From Sphingomonadales bacterium UBA7473 (GTDB lineage: Bacteria > Pseudomonadota > Alphaproteobacteria > Sphingomonadales > Sphingomonadaceae), in contig DLOX01000223.1 in the NCBI GenBank assembly GCA_002478575.1, positions 1 to 13,514 of the forward strand: a DNA stretch of 13,514 nucleotides. Reading direction: 5' to 3'. A program made the position numbers and the translations under genes. Each line of letters begins with the position of its first letter. Position 1 is the first letter of the stretch. Shown here piece after piece: positions 6,479 to 13,490 of the stretch. The notes under the pieces were generated by a model that was not told where the DNA came from, ran no database searches, and saw only the letters and a program-made list of their open reading frames with translations.

Positions 6479-7582
6479 ATGCATGACCCTGCGCCAAATG
6501 AACAATCCCATCTGCCGGCATCGACCGTCCTAATTTCGATCTTTGGATTTTGGCTTTTTTACGCCTTGGTGGTCACGCTTCGCGCAATGGTGATGGATTT
6601 TCCGCTTCAAGATCAATTGGCGCAGCGGCGCATCTTTGTGATCGCCGCTGGGATGGTCGTCACAATTATAGTGTGGCAAATCCTCAAGCTGGCTGACCGC
6701 CGTCCCCTTTGGCAGCGGATCACGCTGGCAGCTGCAGTCTGCGTTCCAGCGGCGCTCGTGATCGCCCATGCCAATTATTATATCTTCAATATTTATGATC
6801 AAGAAACTCTCTTAGATATTGAACGCATTAGGAAAAGAACAGGTTTCCAGCCGAGCTTCTGGGTTGAAATCGTTGAAGTCGCCATTTCCCGTTATTTCTT
6901 CCTTATCGCTTGGTCCTCACTCTATTTGGCGCTTGGCTATGCCCATTCGGTCCGCTTTGCAGAACGGCGTGCAGCCGCTTTTGAGCGTGCTGCCCAGCTT
7001 TCAGAGCTTAGGGCGTTGCGATATCAGCTCAATCCACATTTCCTGTTCAACACGCTCAATTCGCTCAGCGCATTAGTGATGACAGGACGTCAGGCCGAAG
7101 CAGAGTCGATGATCCTCAACCTCGCTGATTTCTATCGCAACAGCCTGACCAGTGATCCATCGGGCGATATCCCACTCGCAGATGAATTCGAAGTTCAGCG
7201 GCTCTATCTGGAGATCGAGAAAGTAAGATTTCCTAGTCGTTTGACGACTAAGCTTGATCTCCCCGATGAGCTTTCCAGACTTGCCGTTCCGGGCCTCATC
7301 CTGCAGCCTCTCGTCGAAAATGCGGTGAAGCATGGCGTGGCCAAATCATCTAACCCTGTGAACATCAGCCTCAGCGCAAAGGCGGAAAATGGCCAATTGG
7401 TTGTGACAGTCGAAAATGACGGCCCCGCACCAAAACAGCCAAATGCAAATGGCATAGGGCAAAGCAATGTCAAAGACCGGCTGTTCGCTCGATATGGCGC
7501 CAAGGCCAGTGCTCATTTGGCCCCCCGCAGCGAGGGTGGGTATCGCGCTTCCCTCTCCTTCCCCTTGGTGAATCATGGCTGA
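6479..7582 (+). CDS. LytS-type sensor histidine kinase
   Basis: A 367-residue inner-membrane kinase of the His_kinase (PF06580) class that pairs with LytTR regulators. Four hydrophobic segments lie at about 17-39, 52-70, 81-103 and 133-156, with no large extracytoplasmic sensor domain. A helix rich in Ala, Arg and Glu (160-182) leads to the phosphoacceptor motif LRYQLNPHFLFNTLNSL (180-196), with H187. The ATPase part has the N-box LVENAVKHG (278-286), VENDG (311-315) and GIGQSNVKDRL (325-335). The C-terminus overlaps the response-regulator start by eight bases, so the two are coupled. There is only a weak binding site before the ATG. A 147-bp region before the ATG at 6479 holds the putative operator at 6375-6393. 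The signal is unknown; the short loops suggest sensing within the membrane or of envelope state. Confidence 0.93.
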   Translation: MHDPAPNEQSHLPASTVLISIFGFWLFYALVVTLRAMVMDFPLQDQLAQRRIFVIAAGMVVTIIVWQILKLADRRPLWQRITLAAAVCVPAALVIAHANYYIFNIYDQETLLDIERIRKRTGFQPSFWVEIVEVAISRYFFLIAWSSLYLALGYAHSVRFAERRAAAFERAAQLSELRALRYQLNPHFLFNTLNSLSALVMTGRQAEAESMILNLADFYRNSLTSDPSGDIPLADEFEVQRLYLEIEKVRFPSRLTTKLDLPDELSRLAVPGLILQPLVENAVKHGVAKSSNPVNISLSAKAENGQLVVTVENDGPAPKQPNANGIGQSNVKDRLFARYGAKASAHLAPRSEGGYRASLSFPLVNHG

Positions 7583-8324
7583 ATCGAAGATAAATGCTCT
7601 CAAGACCCTGCTGATTGACGATGAGCCTCTCGCAATCGATCGCATGATTTCGCTTTGTGAGACCCTTGAGAATATCGCGATCATGGGGGCAGCGAACAAT
7701 GGAGCGATGGCACTGTCTTTGATCGAGTCACTGAAACCCGATCTCATCTTGCTCGATATTACGATGCCAGACCTTGATGGCCTTGAGATGGTCAAACGGC
7801 TCGAAAGGGCAAATGGCCATTTGCCGGTCATCATCTTTGTGACCGCCCATAATGATTTTGCAGTCCAGGCTTTTGACACGCCAGCGGTCGACTATCTGCT
7901 GAAGCCCATTTCCAAGGAACGGCTTGTCCGTGCGATTGAACGGGCAGCATTGGCCCTAGGCCGGAATGCATCGAGCGAAGCGCCGGTTTCCACCTATTTG
8001 AGCGAACTTTGGGTGCCTCACCGGTCCGAACTGGTGCGAATTGGTGCGCATCAGATCGACAAGATAGAGGCAGAGCGCGATTATATGCGGCTTCACGTCT
8101 CAGATCGGAGCTATTTGCTTCATCAAACAATCAGCAAACTTGAAGAGCAACTCGATCCGGAGGTCTTCTTGCGCGTTCATCGCTCCACAATCATTCGTAA
8201 AGACCATATTGCTCGGCTCGGCCATGATGGGGCTGGCAGCTGGCACGTTGATCTGGCGAGCGGGGAGACCATCAGGATCGGTCGCACCTATTTGAAACGT
8301 GTGAAAGAGCTGGCGGGGCGATAA
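7575..8324 (+). CDS. LytTR-family response regulator
   Basis: This is a 249-residue transcription factor with an N-terminal receiver (about 9-125) and a C-terminal LytTR DNA-binding domain (about 145-246). Receiver residues are complete: acidic D15/D16, phosphoacceptor D61 in LLDITMPDLDG, T90 and K110 in the KP turn. The LytTR part shows IDKIEAERDYMRLHV (161-175), then FLRVHRSTIIRKDHI (198-212) and a closing GRTYLKRVKEL, all standard. It overlaps the kinase gene by eight bases. The next gene, encoding a surface lipoprotein, starts 69 bp downstream, and a direct-repeat site like the one before the kinase lies in that gap. The regulator probably controls both its own operon and the lipoprotein/Slam genes. 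Confidence 0.94.
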   Translation: MAESKINALKTLLIDDEPLAIDRMISLCETLENIAIMGAANNGAMALSLIESLKPDLILLDITMPDLDGLEMVKRLERANGHLPVIIFVTAHNDFAVQAFDTPAVDYLLKPISKERLVRAIERAALALGRNASSEAPVSTYLSELWVPHRSELVRIGAHQIDKIEAERDYMRLHVSDRSYLLHQTISKLEEQLDPEVFLRVHRSTIIRKDHIARLGHDGAGSWHVDLASGETIRIGRTYLKRVKELAGR

Positions 8325-8331
8325 CGCCCTT
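8316..8331 (+). terminator. Weak hairpin at the end of the response-regulator gene
   Basis: GGGCG (8316-8320) and CGCCC (8325-8329) flank ATAA, giving a 5-bp GC-only stem with a 4-base loop that contains the TAA stop, followed by only two T residues. It is too weak for a full intrinsic terminator. It could attenuate read-through from the two-component operon into the lipoprotein gene, or be incidental. It overlaps the edge of the putative operator at 8329. Confidence 0.2.
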
Positions 8332-8347
8332 AACTCGGTCTTAACCA
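8329..8347 (-). promoter_or_regulatory. Putative LytTR direct-repeat operator upstream of the lipoprotein gene
   Basis: Read on the minus strand from 8347 to 8329 the site is TGGTTAAGACCGAGTTAAG, again two TTAA cores 11 bp apart. It matches the plus-strand site at 6375-6393 at 15 of 19 positions, including every position of both TTAA cores. On the plus strand it appears as CTTAAC repeated at 8329-8334 and 8340-8345. It starts 65 bp and ends 47 bp before the lipoprotein ATG (8394), a plausible activator position. The orientation is opposite to the first site. Regulator binding is inferred. Confidence 0.5.
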
Positions 8348-8393
8348 GTCTGATTTACATCCACAGCATCGTTCCGGCTGATTGGATAACATC

Positions 8394-9656
8394 ATGCGCA
8401 CATTTCTTGTCTTGCTCGCTTCTACCACTCTCGCCGCTTGTGGCGGTGCTGGCGTCCAAACTGCGGGCAGTGTTGCCCCACAAACCGGCAGTGGCTCGGG
8501 TGGCACAGGCGGCGGAAGCTCAGGTGGCGGCACAACTCCGCCTTCGGGACACACCTTTGTCAATCCCACTGAGGAAAAGACATACAACGGCATTGGTGGT
8601 GCGCATTCTTACAAATATTCCACCAATGGCCGCGGAGACGATCCGAGCACACGCGCCATTGAAGGCATTAGCGGGCAAGATGGCCAGCTCTATGCGGGTG
8701 ACGCTTCCACGGCGCGTGATAGTGGGATCACCATTAGCTACAATCCGCGCGATGCCATATTCAATCTCAAGATCACTCGTCCACTTGGAAATGTCGATCA
8801 GACCGTTCGCTTCCAAGACCCTGCTCATCGCACAGACTTTGGCGGCGCGAATGAGCCCCAAGGCGGTGTTCCCGACATAACCAGCAAGGGCGTTCGCTAC
8901 TTAGAAGTAGACAGCGGATCCTCTGGCGTGTTGGTTTTTGACACTTCGATTTCAGACGCCTTCCCGATCCGCGAAAAGGCTTCGAAATCGGATGTTTCGA
9001 CATTCTTCTATCAGAAGCCCGGAACAACCACCAAATATGTAACTTACGCCGGTTTCGTTCGGAACTCGGTGTCCATCGTCGAAGTTAAACCGGACAACGC
9101 TACTCCCTATCTGCAACATGACTATGTTTTGGACAGGGCCTCTTTCGTATTCGGTGAGCGAACCAGCAATGGTTCAGTGCCTCGTACCGGCACCGGAACC
9201 TTCAACGGTCAAATGATCGCATCAATGGTGTTTAACGATCAGCTTGACATTGATGGCGCCGCTCCAACCTACTTCCAGTGGATGCACGGCACTTCTTCAA
9301 CTGTCATGAATTTTGCTGCCAACACCTTTACCTTGGCATTGAACGGCACAGTCCTAGCGCCATTGTTCGATATTTACACGAGCAAACAATTCACTCTTCA
9401 AAACGGCGCAACCTTCACTGCAGCTGGAAGTGGACGAATTGACCTGGTCAATGCCGGTGGATTTTTGGGCAGTTTCCAGTCAGCATTCTTTACAAACACC
9501 AACGGCGATCGCCTCAACGTATCGATCGAAGGATCGAGCATTGATGGCGCACTCTACGGCCCCGCTGCTGAAGAAGTCGGTGGAGGTTTCCGCATCGTCG
9601 GCGGCGTTCCTGATGAACGCGTTGACATCTTAGGCGCTTTCACCGGAGTCAAGTAA
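8394..9656 (+). CDS. TbpB-like surface lipoprotein (Slam cargo)
   Basis: A 420-residue lipoprotein. The signal peptide MRTFLVLLASTTLAAC ends in a clear lipobox with lipidated C16. A flexible Gly/Ser-rich linker follows (30-46), typical of tethers that hold a domain away from the membrane. The remainder is beta-rich. SVPRTGTGTFNGQM (261-274) and the C-terminal GALYGPAAEEVGGGFRI (385-401), ending GAFTGV, resemble the eight-stranded barrel of transferrin-binding-protein-like lipoproteins (TbpB, LbpB, HpuA and relatives). Such barrels are the recognition unit for Slam. I use the ATG at 8394; an in-frame TTG at 8382 would add four residues. The stop is followed immediately by the Slam GTG. Ligand-binding residues cannot be assigned. 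No TonB-dependent receptor is in the window. A LytTR-like operator lies upstream. Confidence 0.82.
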   Translation: MRTFLVLLASTTLAACGGAGVQTAGSVAPQTGSGSGGTGGGSSGGGTTPPSGHTFVNPTEEKTYNGIGGAHSYKYSTNGRGDDPSTRAIEGISGQDGQLYAGDASTARDSGITISYNPRDAIFNLKITRPLGNVDQTVRFQDPAHRTDFGGANEPQGGVPDITSKGVRYLEVDSGSSGVLVFDTSISDAFPIREKASKSDVSTFFYQKPGTTTKYVTYAGFVRNSVSIVEVKPDNATPYLQHDYVLDRASFVFGERTSNGSVPRTGTGTFNGQMIASMVFNDQLDIDGAAPTYFQWMHGTSSTVMNFAANTFTLALNGTVLAPLFDIYTSKQFTLQNGATFTAAGSGRIDLVNAGGFLGSFQSAFFTNTNGDRLNVSIEGSSIDGALYGPAAEEVGGGFRIVGGVPDERVDILGAFTGVK

Positions 9657-11060
9657 GTGGCGCGCTTGGGGGGATGGAAGACTGCGGCGCTGGGATCGAC
9701 TCTCGCCGCTTTCTTCATGCAGCCGGGAACAACCCGAGCGAATGATGCTGCTCCAGAGTTGCTGTCAGCAGCGCAAACCGGGCAATGCAATGACAATAGC
9801 TGCACGGTGCAAATGACCGCTCAGCAGCTATTGGGCACTGCAGAAAAGCTAGTTTCTGAGCATCGCTTTGACGAAGCCGCACCTTTGTTGGATGCATTGG
9901 CGCAGGCTCCGCAGATTGCCTTGGAGCGAGACTTTCTCCTCGGCTATGCAGCAGTGGAACAAGGCAAAACCGAAGATGCCGTTCGCATCTTCCGCAAAAT
10001 CCTGAACAAGAATCCAGAGCAAACTCGCGTGCGGCTAGAGCTTGGCCGCGCCTTGATGCTTCAGGGCAAGACACTGAACGCCGATCATCATTTCCGGCTC
10101 GCGCAACAAGATCGCGATTTGCCGGATGATGTCGCTGCGATGGTACGCTCAACACGCGGCGTGTTGCGGACGAAGCGCAATTGGGCGTTCAACATGGATT
10201 TCGGTTTCGCGCCGGACAGCAACATCACCAATGGGACCAATGCCGAAACCGTGAGTGTGAATGTCGGACCTTTCGAACTTCCACTACAGCTTGATGAATC
10301 GGCACGCAAAAAATCAGGTACCGGTCAATTTGTGACATCCGGCGCATCGGCGCGCTTTGGCTTCATTGGCGAAAGCCGTTTGCTGGTCGAGGGCAATAGC
10401 CAATTCACAAATTATAGCGGCAAGACCTTTGACGATTTTGCAGTCGAGCTTGCTGTGGGCCCAGAAGTTGATGTGAGCGATAGGACACAGGTGAGCCTGC
10501 AAGCCCTTGGATCGCAGCGCTGGTATGGTGGCCGCCGCGCCGCAACGGGCTTTGGCGTTCGTGCCGGCATCCAACGCGATCTTGGTGATGTCAGCCGCCT
10601 GGGCTTGACCATAGATGCCCGCCGTCAGGAGTCTGGATTTTCAACGGCCTATAGCGGTTGGCAACTTGGTGCCTATGCCAGCTACGAACGCGTCATCGCG
10701 CAGCGCTTCATCGCCTCAGCCACCTTGTTTGGGCGCCGTGATGCATTGAACTCAAAGCCTTATGCTTCGTTTGAAACTGGGGCGAATCTTGGCATCGCAG
10801 GCGAACTACCCATGGGTCTGAACGCAGCACTTTCTGTTGGCGCTTCAAGAGCTTGGTATGATGGAGCACTTGCGCTGTTCTCACCAGACCCTCGGAAAGA
10901 CTGGCGCCTCAATGCCCGCGCGCAAATCGGGATCAGAGCGCTGCGGATCGCAGGCTTCTCCCCGTCAATCGCCTATAGCTATTCTGCAAGCCTGTCCTCA
11001 CTCACGCTTTACGACAGCAAGCGCAGTCGCTTTCGGTTCGCTCTCGCCCGCTACTTCTAG
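9657..11060 (+). CDS. Slam-type (DUF560) surface lipoprotein assembly modifier
   Basis: Slam proteins are outer-membrane barrels that help TbpB-like lipoproteins reach the cell surface. This 467-residue protein has a signal peptide (about 1-28, ending TTRA before ND). A periplasmic helical part with TPR-like repeats follows at about 53-165, with SEHRFDEAAPLL and GKTEDAVRIFRKILNKNPEQTRVRLELG visible. From about 175, FGFAPDSNITNGT opens a C-terminal barrel of alternating Tyr/Trp/Phe and Gly strands. The final residue is Phe after SRFRFALARY, a good BAM recognition signal. C44 and C49 could form a small disulfide loop before the TPRs. The GTG start touches the TAA of the lipoprotein gene, so the pair is surely co-translated. 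The stop interlocks with that of the convergent PII-like gene. Confidence 0.87.
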   Translation: MARLGGWKTAALGSTLAAFFMQPGTTRANDAAPELLSAAQTGQCNDNSCTVQMTAQQLLGTAEKLVSEHRFDEAAPLLDALAQAPQIALERDFLLGYAAVEQGKTEDAVRIFRKILNKNPEQTRVRLELGRALMLQGKTLNADHHFRLAQQDRDLPDDVAAMVRSTRGVLRTKRNWAFNMDFGFAPDSNITNGTNAETVSVNVGPFELPLQLDESARKKSGTGQFVTSGASARFGFIGESRLLVEGNSQFTNYSGKTFDDFAVELAVGPEVDVSDRTQVSLQALGSQRWYGGRRAATGFGVRAGIQRDLGDVSRLGLTIDARRQESGFSTAYSGWQLGAYASYERVIAQRFIASATLFGRRDALNSKPYASFETGANLGIAGELPMGLNAALSVGASRAWYDGALALFSPDPRKDWRLNARAQIGIRALRIAGFSPSIAYSYSASLSSLTLYDSKRSRFRFALARYF

Positions 11061-11368
11061 AAGCGGTCGGGGCGAACGACTTCAACGTCACTGATCACAA
11101 CGACCAAGCCATATTCATCCAGATGCGGGGCAAGCGCATCGACCAGCGCTGAGACTTGCTCCTCCTTCGCGACAGCAACGAACATCTTCTTGGCCAGGGC
11201 TCCGCTGACATCCTCATCCCGCCAGCTCCCTGTGCGACCTTTGCCTGAGGAAACTGGCAGGAAGGTATGATGCGGAATACCGACGGCTTCGGCTTCCCCC
11301 GCGAGCCATTTCGTCAATGGGCTATCGACCAAGATGTCGAGCCGCTTGCGTTTGACCAGTACAACCAT
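11057..11368 (-). CDS. PII-like protein, probable SbtB-type partner of the permease
   Basis: This 103-residue protein has PII-like size and order: strand VLVKRKRLDILVD, a helix with KWLAGEAEAVG, a T-loop-like stretch TFLPVSSGKGRTGSWRDED (35-53), the helix-strand KKMFVAVAKEEQVSALVDALAPHL, and a closing VVVISDVEVVRP. The GKGRTGSW segment matches the nucleotide-binding loop of PII-type signal proteins. The C-terminal CGPxGC redox loop of some cyanobacterial SbtB proteins is absent. It follows the SbtA-like permease gene, whose TAG stop overlaps the ribosome binding site (TAGGAG, 11380-11375), with a 9-base gap. SbtB proteins bind adenine nucleotides and gate SbtA; the same role is inferred here. 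Its stop overlaps the convergent Slam stop by four bases. Confidence 0.78.
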   Translation of the reverse strand: MVVLVKRKRLDILVDSPLTKWLAGEAEAVGIPHHTFLPVSSGKGRTGSWRDEDVSGALAKKMFVAVAKEEQVSALVDALAPHLDEYGLVVVISDVEVVRPDRF

Positions 11369-11377
11369 GATCTTCTC

Positions 11378-12340
11378 CTATGCCGCCAACTGCAGCGCCG
11401 CCCAGGTGAAAAGCGGGATGGACACTAAGATGTTAAACGGAAAGCTGACGGCCAGCGACATGGAGAGGTAAAGCCCCGGATCAGCTTGCGGCAATGCCAT
11501 CCGCATTGCGGCGGGCACAGCGATGTAAGACGCGCTCGCCGCCAACATCGCAAAGGCCGTTACGGTGCCCACGTCGAGACCCAAAGCATTGGCTGCAAAT
11601 AAAGCAATGGTGCCATTGATCAGCGGCACGACAATTGCGATCCCCGCCAAAATCGGCCGCATTGATTTGCTTTCGCGCAACCGCCTGACCGCGATCAGCC
11701 CCATATCGAGGAGGAAGATGCACAGGATGCCAGAGAAGCCCGCAGTAAAAACGGGCGCGATCCCAACATAACGATCCTCACCAATGATCAGGCCGATGAT
11801 GAAGCCGCCGATCAGCAGCAGCACCGATCCGTTGAACAAAACCTCATGCCAAAGATTGCTCCCCGGAGCAGACTTATCCTGTTTCAACCCGCCTTTCGCC
11901 AAGATCAAACCGGTGAGGATCGCTGGCGTTTCCATCAGCGCAAGCACGCCAACCATATAGCCTGCCGGGGCAAGACCTTCGCCGGTCAGCACCTGGCTCG
12001 CAGTCACATAGGTTACGATGCTAACCGAGCCATAATGCGCGGCGACTGCGCCGGCGTTAAGCCGGTCCACTTTCCCAATTTTCGTCAGCAAAGCGAAAGC
12101 AATCAACGGCAAGGTGAAGCTTAGGACTATGCCGAGCGCTGCCGCCGAAAACATCTCGCTCGATGCCCCAACAGCCGAGACTTGAACCCCGCCTTTCAGG
12201 CCAATCGCCGCCATCAGGTAGATGGACATCCCCTTTGCAATCTGTTCGGGCACCGCCAAATCAGATCGCACCAGCGCCGCGAAAGCCCCCAAAATGAAGA
12301 ACAGGACGGGCGGGGAAAGCAATGTATCGAAAACAGACAT
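11378..12340 (-). CDS. sbtA: SbtA-like sodium-dependent bicarbonate permease
   Basis: An integral membrane protein of 320 residues from the ATG at 12340, with about ten hydrophobic segments in two halves, as in the SbtA (DUF897) sodium/bicarbonate symporters. Family-like motifs are SIYLMAAIGLKGGVQ (39-53), AAHYGSVSIVT (100-110), ALMETPAI (134-141), AASASYIAVPAAMRMA (267-282) and AVSFPFNILVSIPLF (297-311). A longer frame begins at a TTG (12403), but those 21 residues are polar and arginine-rich and match nothing in the family, so I reject that start. No strong Shine-Dalgarno is visible: AAGG lies nine bases upstream, in the loop of a GC-rich inverted repeat. The PII-like gene immediately downstream is the expected partner. 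In a non-photosynthetic cell it would feed anaplerotic carboxylases; this role is inferred. Confidence 0.85.
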   Translation of the reverse strand: MSVFDTLLSPPVLFFILGAFAALVRSDLAVPEQIAKGMSIYLMAAIGLKGGVQVSAVGASSEMFSAAALGIVLSFTLPLIAFALLTKIGKVDRLNAGAVAAHYGSVSIVTYVTASQVLTGEGLAPAGYMVGVLALMETPAILTGLILAKGGLKQDKSAPGSNLWHEVLFNGSVLLLIGGFIIGLIIGEDRYVGIAPVFTAGFSGILCIFLLDMGLIAVRRLRESKSMRPILAGIAIVVPLINGTIALFAANALGLDVGTVTAFAMLAASASYIAVPAAMRMALPQADPGLYLSMSLAVSFPFNILVSIPLFTWAALQLAA

Positions 12341-12366
12341 GGGGAGAGGCCTTGTTACGTCTCCCC
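12341..12366 (-). promoter_or_regulatory. GC-rich hairpin abutting the sbtA start codon
   Basis: On the minus strand, GGGGAGA (12366-12360) and TCTCCCC (12347-12341) form a perfect 7-bp stem with a 12-base loop, ending directly at the ATG (12340). The only Shine-Dalgarno-like bases, AAGG, lie in the loop. An mRNA hairpin here could hold back initiation, or the repeat could be a DNA operator. I recognise no riboswitch class. Confidence 0.4.
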
Positions 12367-12424
12367 GGTCTGTCCGCGATCTGTCACTTTGGCAAGCCCG
12401 CAAAAAGGGCAGTGCCGCAAGGAG

Positions 12425-13432
12425 TTAACGCCTTCGCTCTTCCAATGCTCGTTCCCAATTGAGGGCATGGGTCACAATCTGATCCAAATCATCATGCTGA
12501 GGCACCCACGGCAAGGTGGATTTGATCAAGGCATTGTCCGCAATCAAAGCATCCGGGTCCCCTGCCCGGCGGCCTTCGACGACCCGCGTCAGCTTCATAT
12601 TGGTCACGCGATCAACGGCATCCAGCACCTGTTGCACCGAATAGCCATTGGAATAGCCGCAGTTCATGACGTGACTTTTGGTTGGTTCTTCGGTCAGCTT
12701 TTGCAGCGCCAACACATGGGCCTGCGCCAAGTCAGAGACATGAATATAGTCGCGCACGCCTGTGCCATCGGGCGTATCATAGTCTGTGCCAAACACCGCG
12801 ACTGAGGCACGTTTGCCAAGCGCGGCTTCCACCGCGACCTTGATCAAATGCGTTGCGCCTGCCGTCGATTGCCCCGTGCGGCCTTGCGGATCGGCACCCG
12901 CCACATTGAAATAACGCAGCGCGCAATAGTTCATCGGATGAGCGAAAGCGACATCGGCCAGCATATGCTCAGTCATCAGCTTTGACATGCCATAAGGATT
13001 GATCGGCAGCTTCGGACTATCTTCGCGGACCGGAACGACTTCGGGGATGCCATAAGTCGCGGCGGTCGAAGAAAAGATGAAATGCCTCACGCCACAGGAG
13101 ACCGCCGCCTCAATCAAGGTGCGGCTATTGGCAGTGTTATTGCGATAATATTTGAGCGGATTTTCAACCGATTCCGGCACAATGATTGATCCTGCGAAAT
13201 GCATGATCGCGCCAATGCCATGCTTGGCCAGCACAGACTCAACAAAGCCCGCATCGCCCACATCACCCTCTTCCAACGGCACATCATCTGGAATGGCCCA
13301 GCGGAATCCAGTGGTGAGGTTATCAATCACAACAACCGGCCACCCCGCATCGCGAAGGGCAAGCACAGCATGGCTACCAATATAGCCGCAACCACCAGTG
13401 ACAAGGACGGGAAATGGGGAGGAGTTTGTCAT
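12425..13432 (-). CDS. galE: UDP-glucose 4-epimerase GalE
   Basis: GalE interconverts UDP-glucose and UDP-galactose in the cytoplasm using bound NAD, supplying galactose for surface polysaccharide or taking part in galactose use. The 335-residue protein is full length for an extended short-chain dehydrogenase. The N-terminal NAD motif is TGGCGYIGSH (12-21), followed by DNL (37-39) after the second strand. The active site shows SSTAATYG (121-128) and YGMSK (147-151) with catalytic Y147 and K151. LRYFNVAGADP (172-182) and GTDYDTPDGTGVRDYIHVSDLA, the sugar-nucleotide region, are typical. No Leloir-pathway gene is in the window, so a role in exopolysaccharide or glycolipid precursors is as likely as galactose breakdown. 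The spacing to sbtA (84 bp) and the hairpin between them suggest separate transcription. Confidence 0.95.
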   Translation of the reverse strand: MTNSSPFPVLVTGGCGYIGSHAVLALRDAGWPVVVIDNLTTGFRWAIPDDVPLEEGDVGDAGFVESVLAKHGIGAIMHFAGSIIVPESVENPLKYYRNNTANSRTLIEAAVSCGVRHFIFSSTAATYGIPEVVPVREDSPKLPINPYGMSKLMTEHMLADVAFAHPMNYCALRYFNVAGADPQGRTGQSTAGATHLIKVAVEAALGKRASVAVFGTDYDTPDGTGVRDYIHVSDLAQAHVLALQKLTEEPTKSHVMNCGYSNGYSVQQVLDAVDRVTNMKLTRVVEGRRAGDPDALIADNALIKSTLPWVPQHDDLDQIVTHALNWERALEERRR

Positions 13433-13490
13433 AAAGAACTCTCTAACGCTGCTTTGTTAAATTTCCACAAAACTGACCAGCGGCGGTGCT

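Noticed and set aside
7346..7879. 177-residue minus-strand frame across the kinase/regulator junction
   Set aside because: It is antisense to the ATPase domain and receiver, both with intact motifs; no family match.
12341..12403. 21-residue N-terminal extension of the SbtA-like protein from a TTG
   Set aside because: The added residues are polar and Arg-rich, unlike the family, and cross a perfect inverted repeat; the ATG at 12340 gives a normal membrane-protein N-terminus.
12421..12432. GTTAAC near the galE end as a further LytTR site
   Set aside because: It is a single core without a second TTAA 11 bp away, and it lies at the 3' end of galE rather than near a start.
12182..12805. 207-residue plus-strand frame spanning sbtA, the gap and galE
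   Set aside because: It is antisense to two well-supported genes, with composition typical of a shadow frame.
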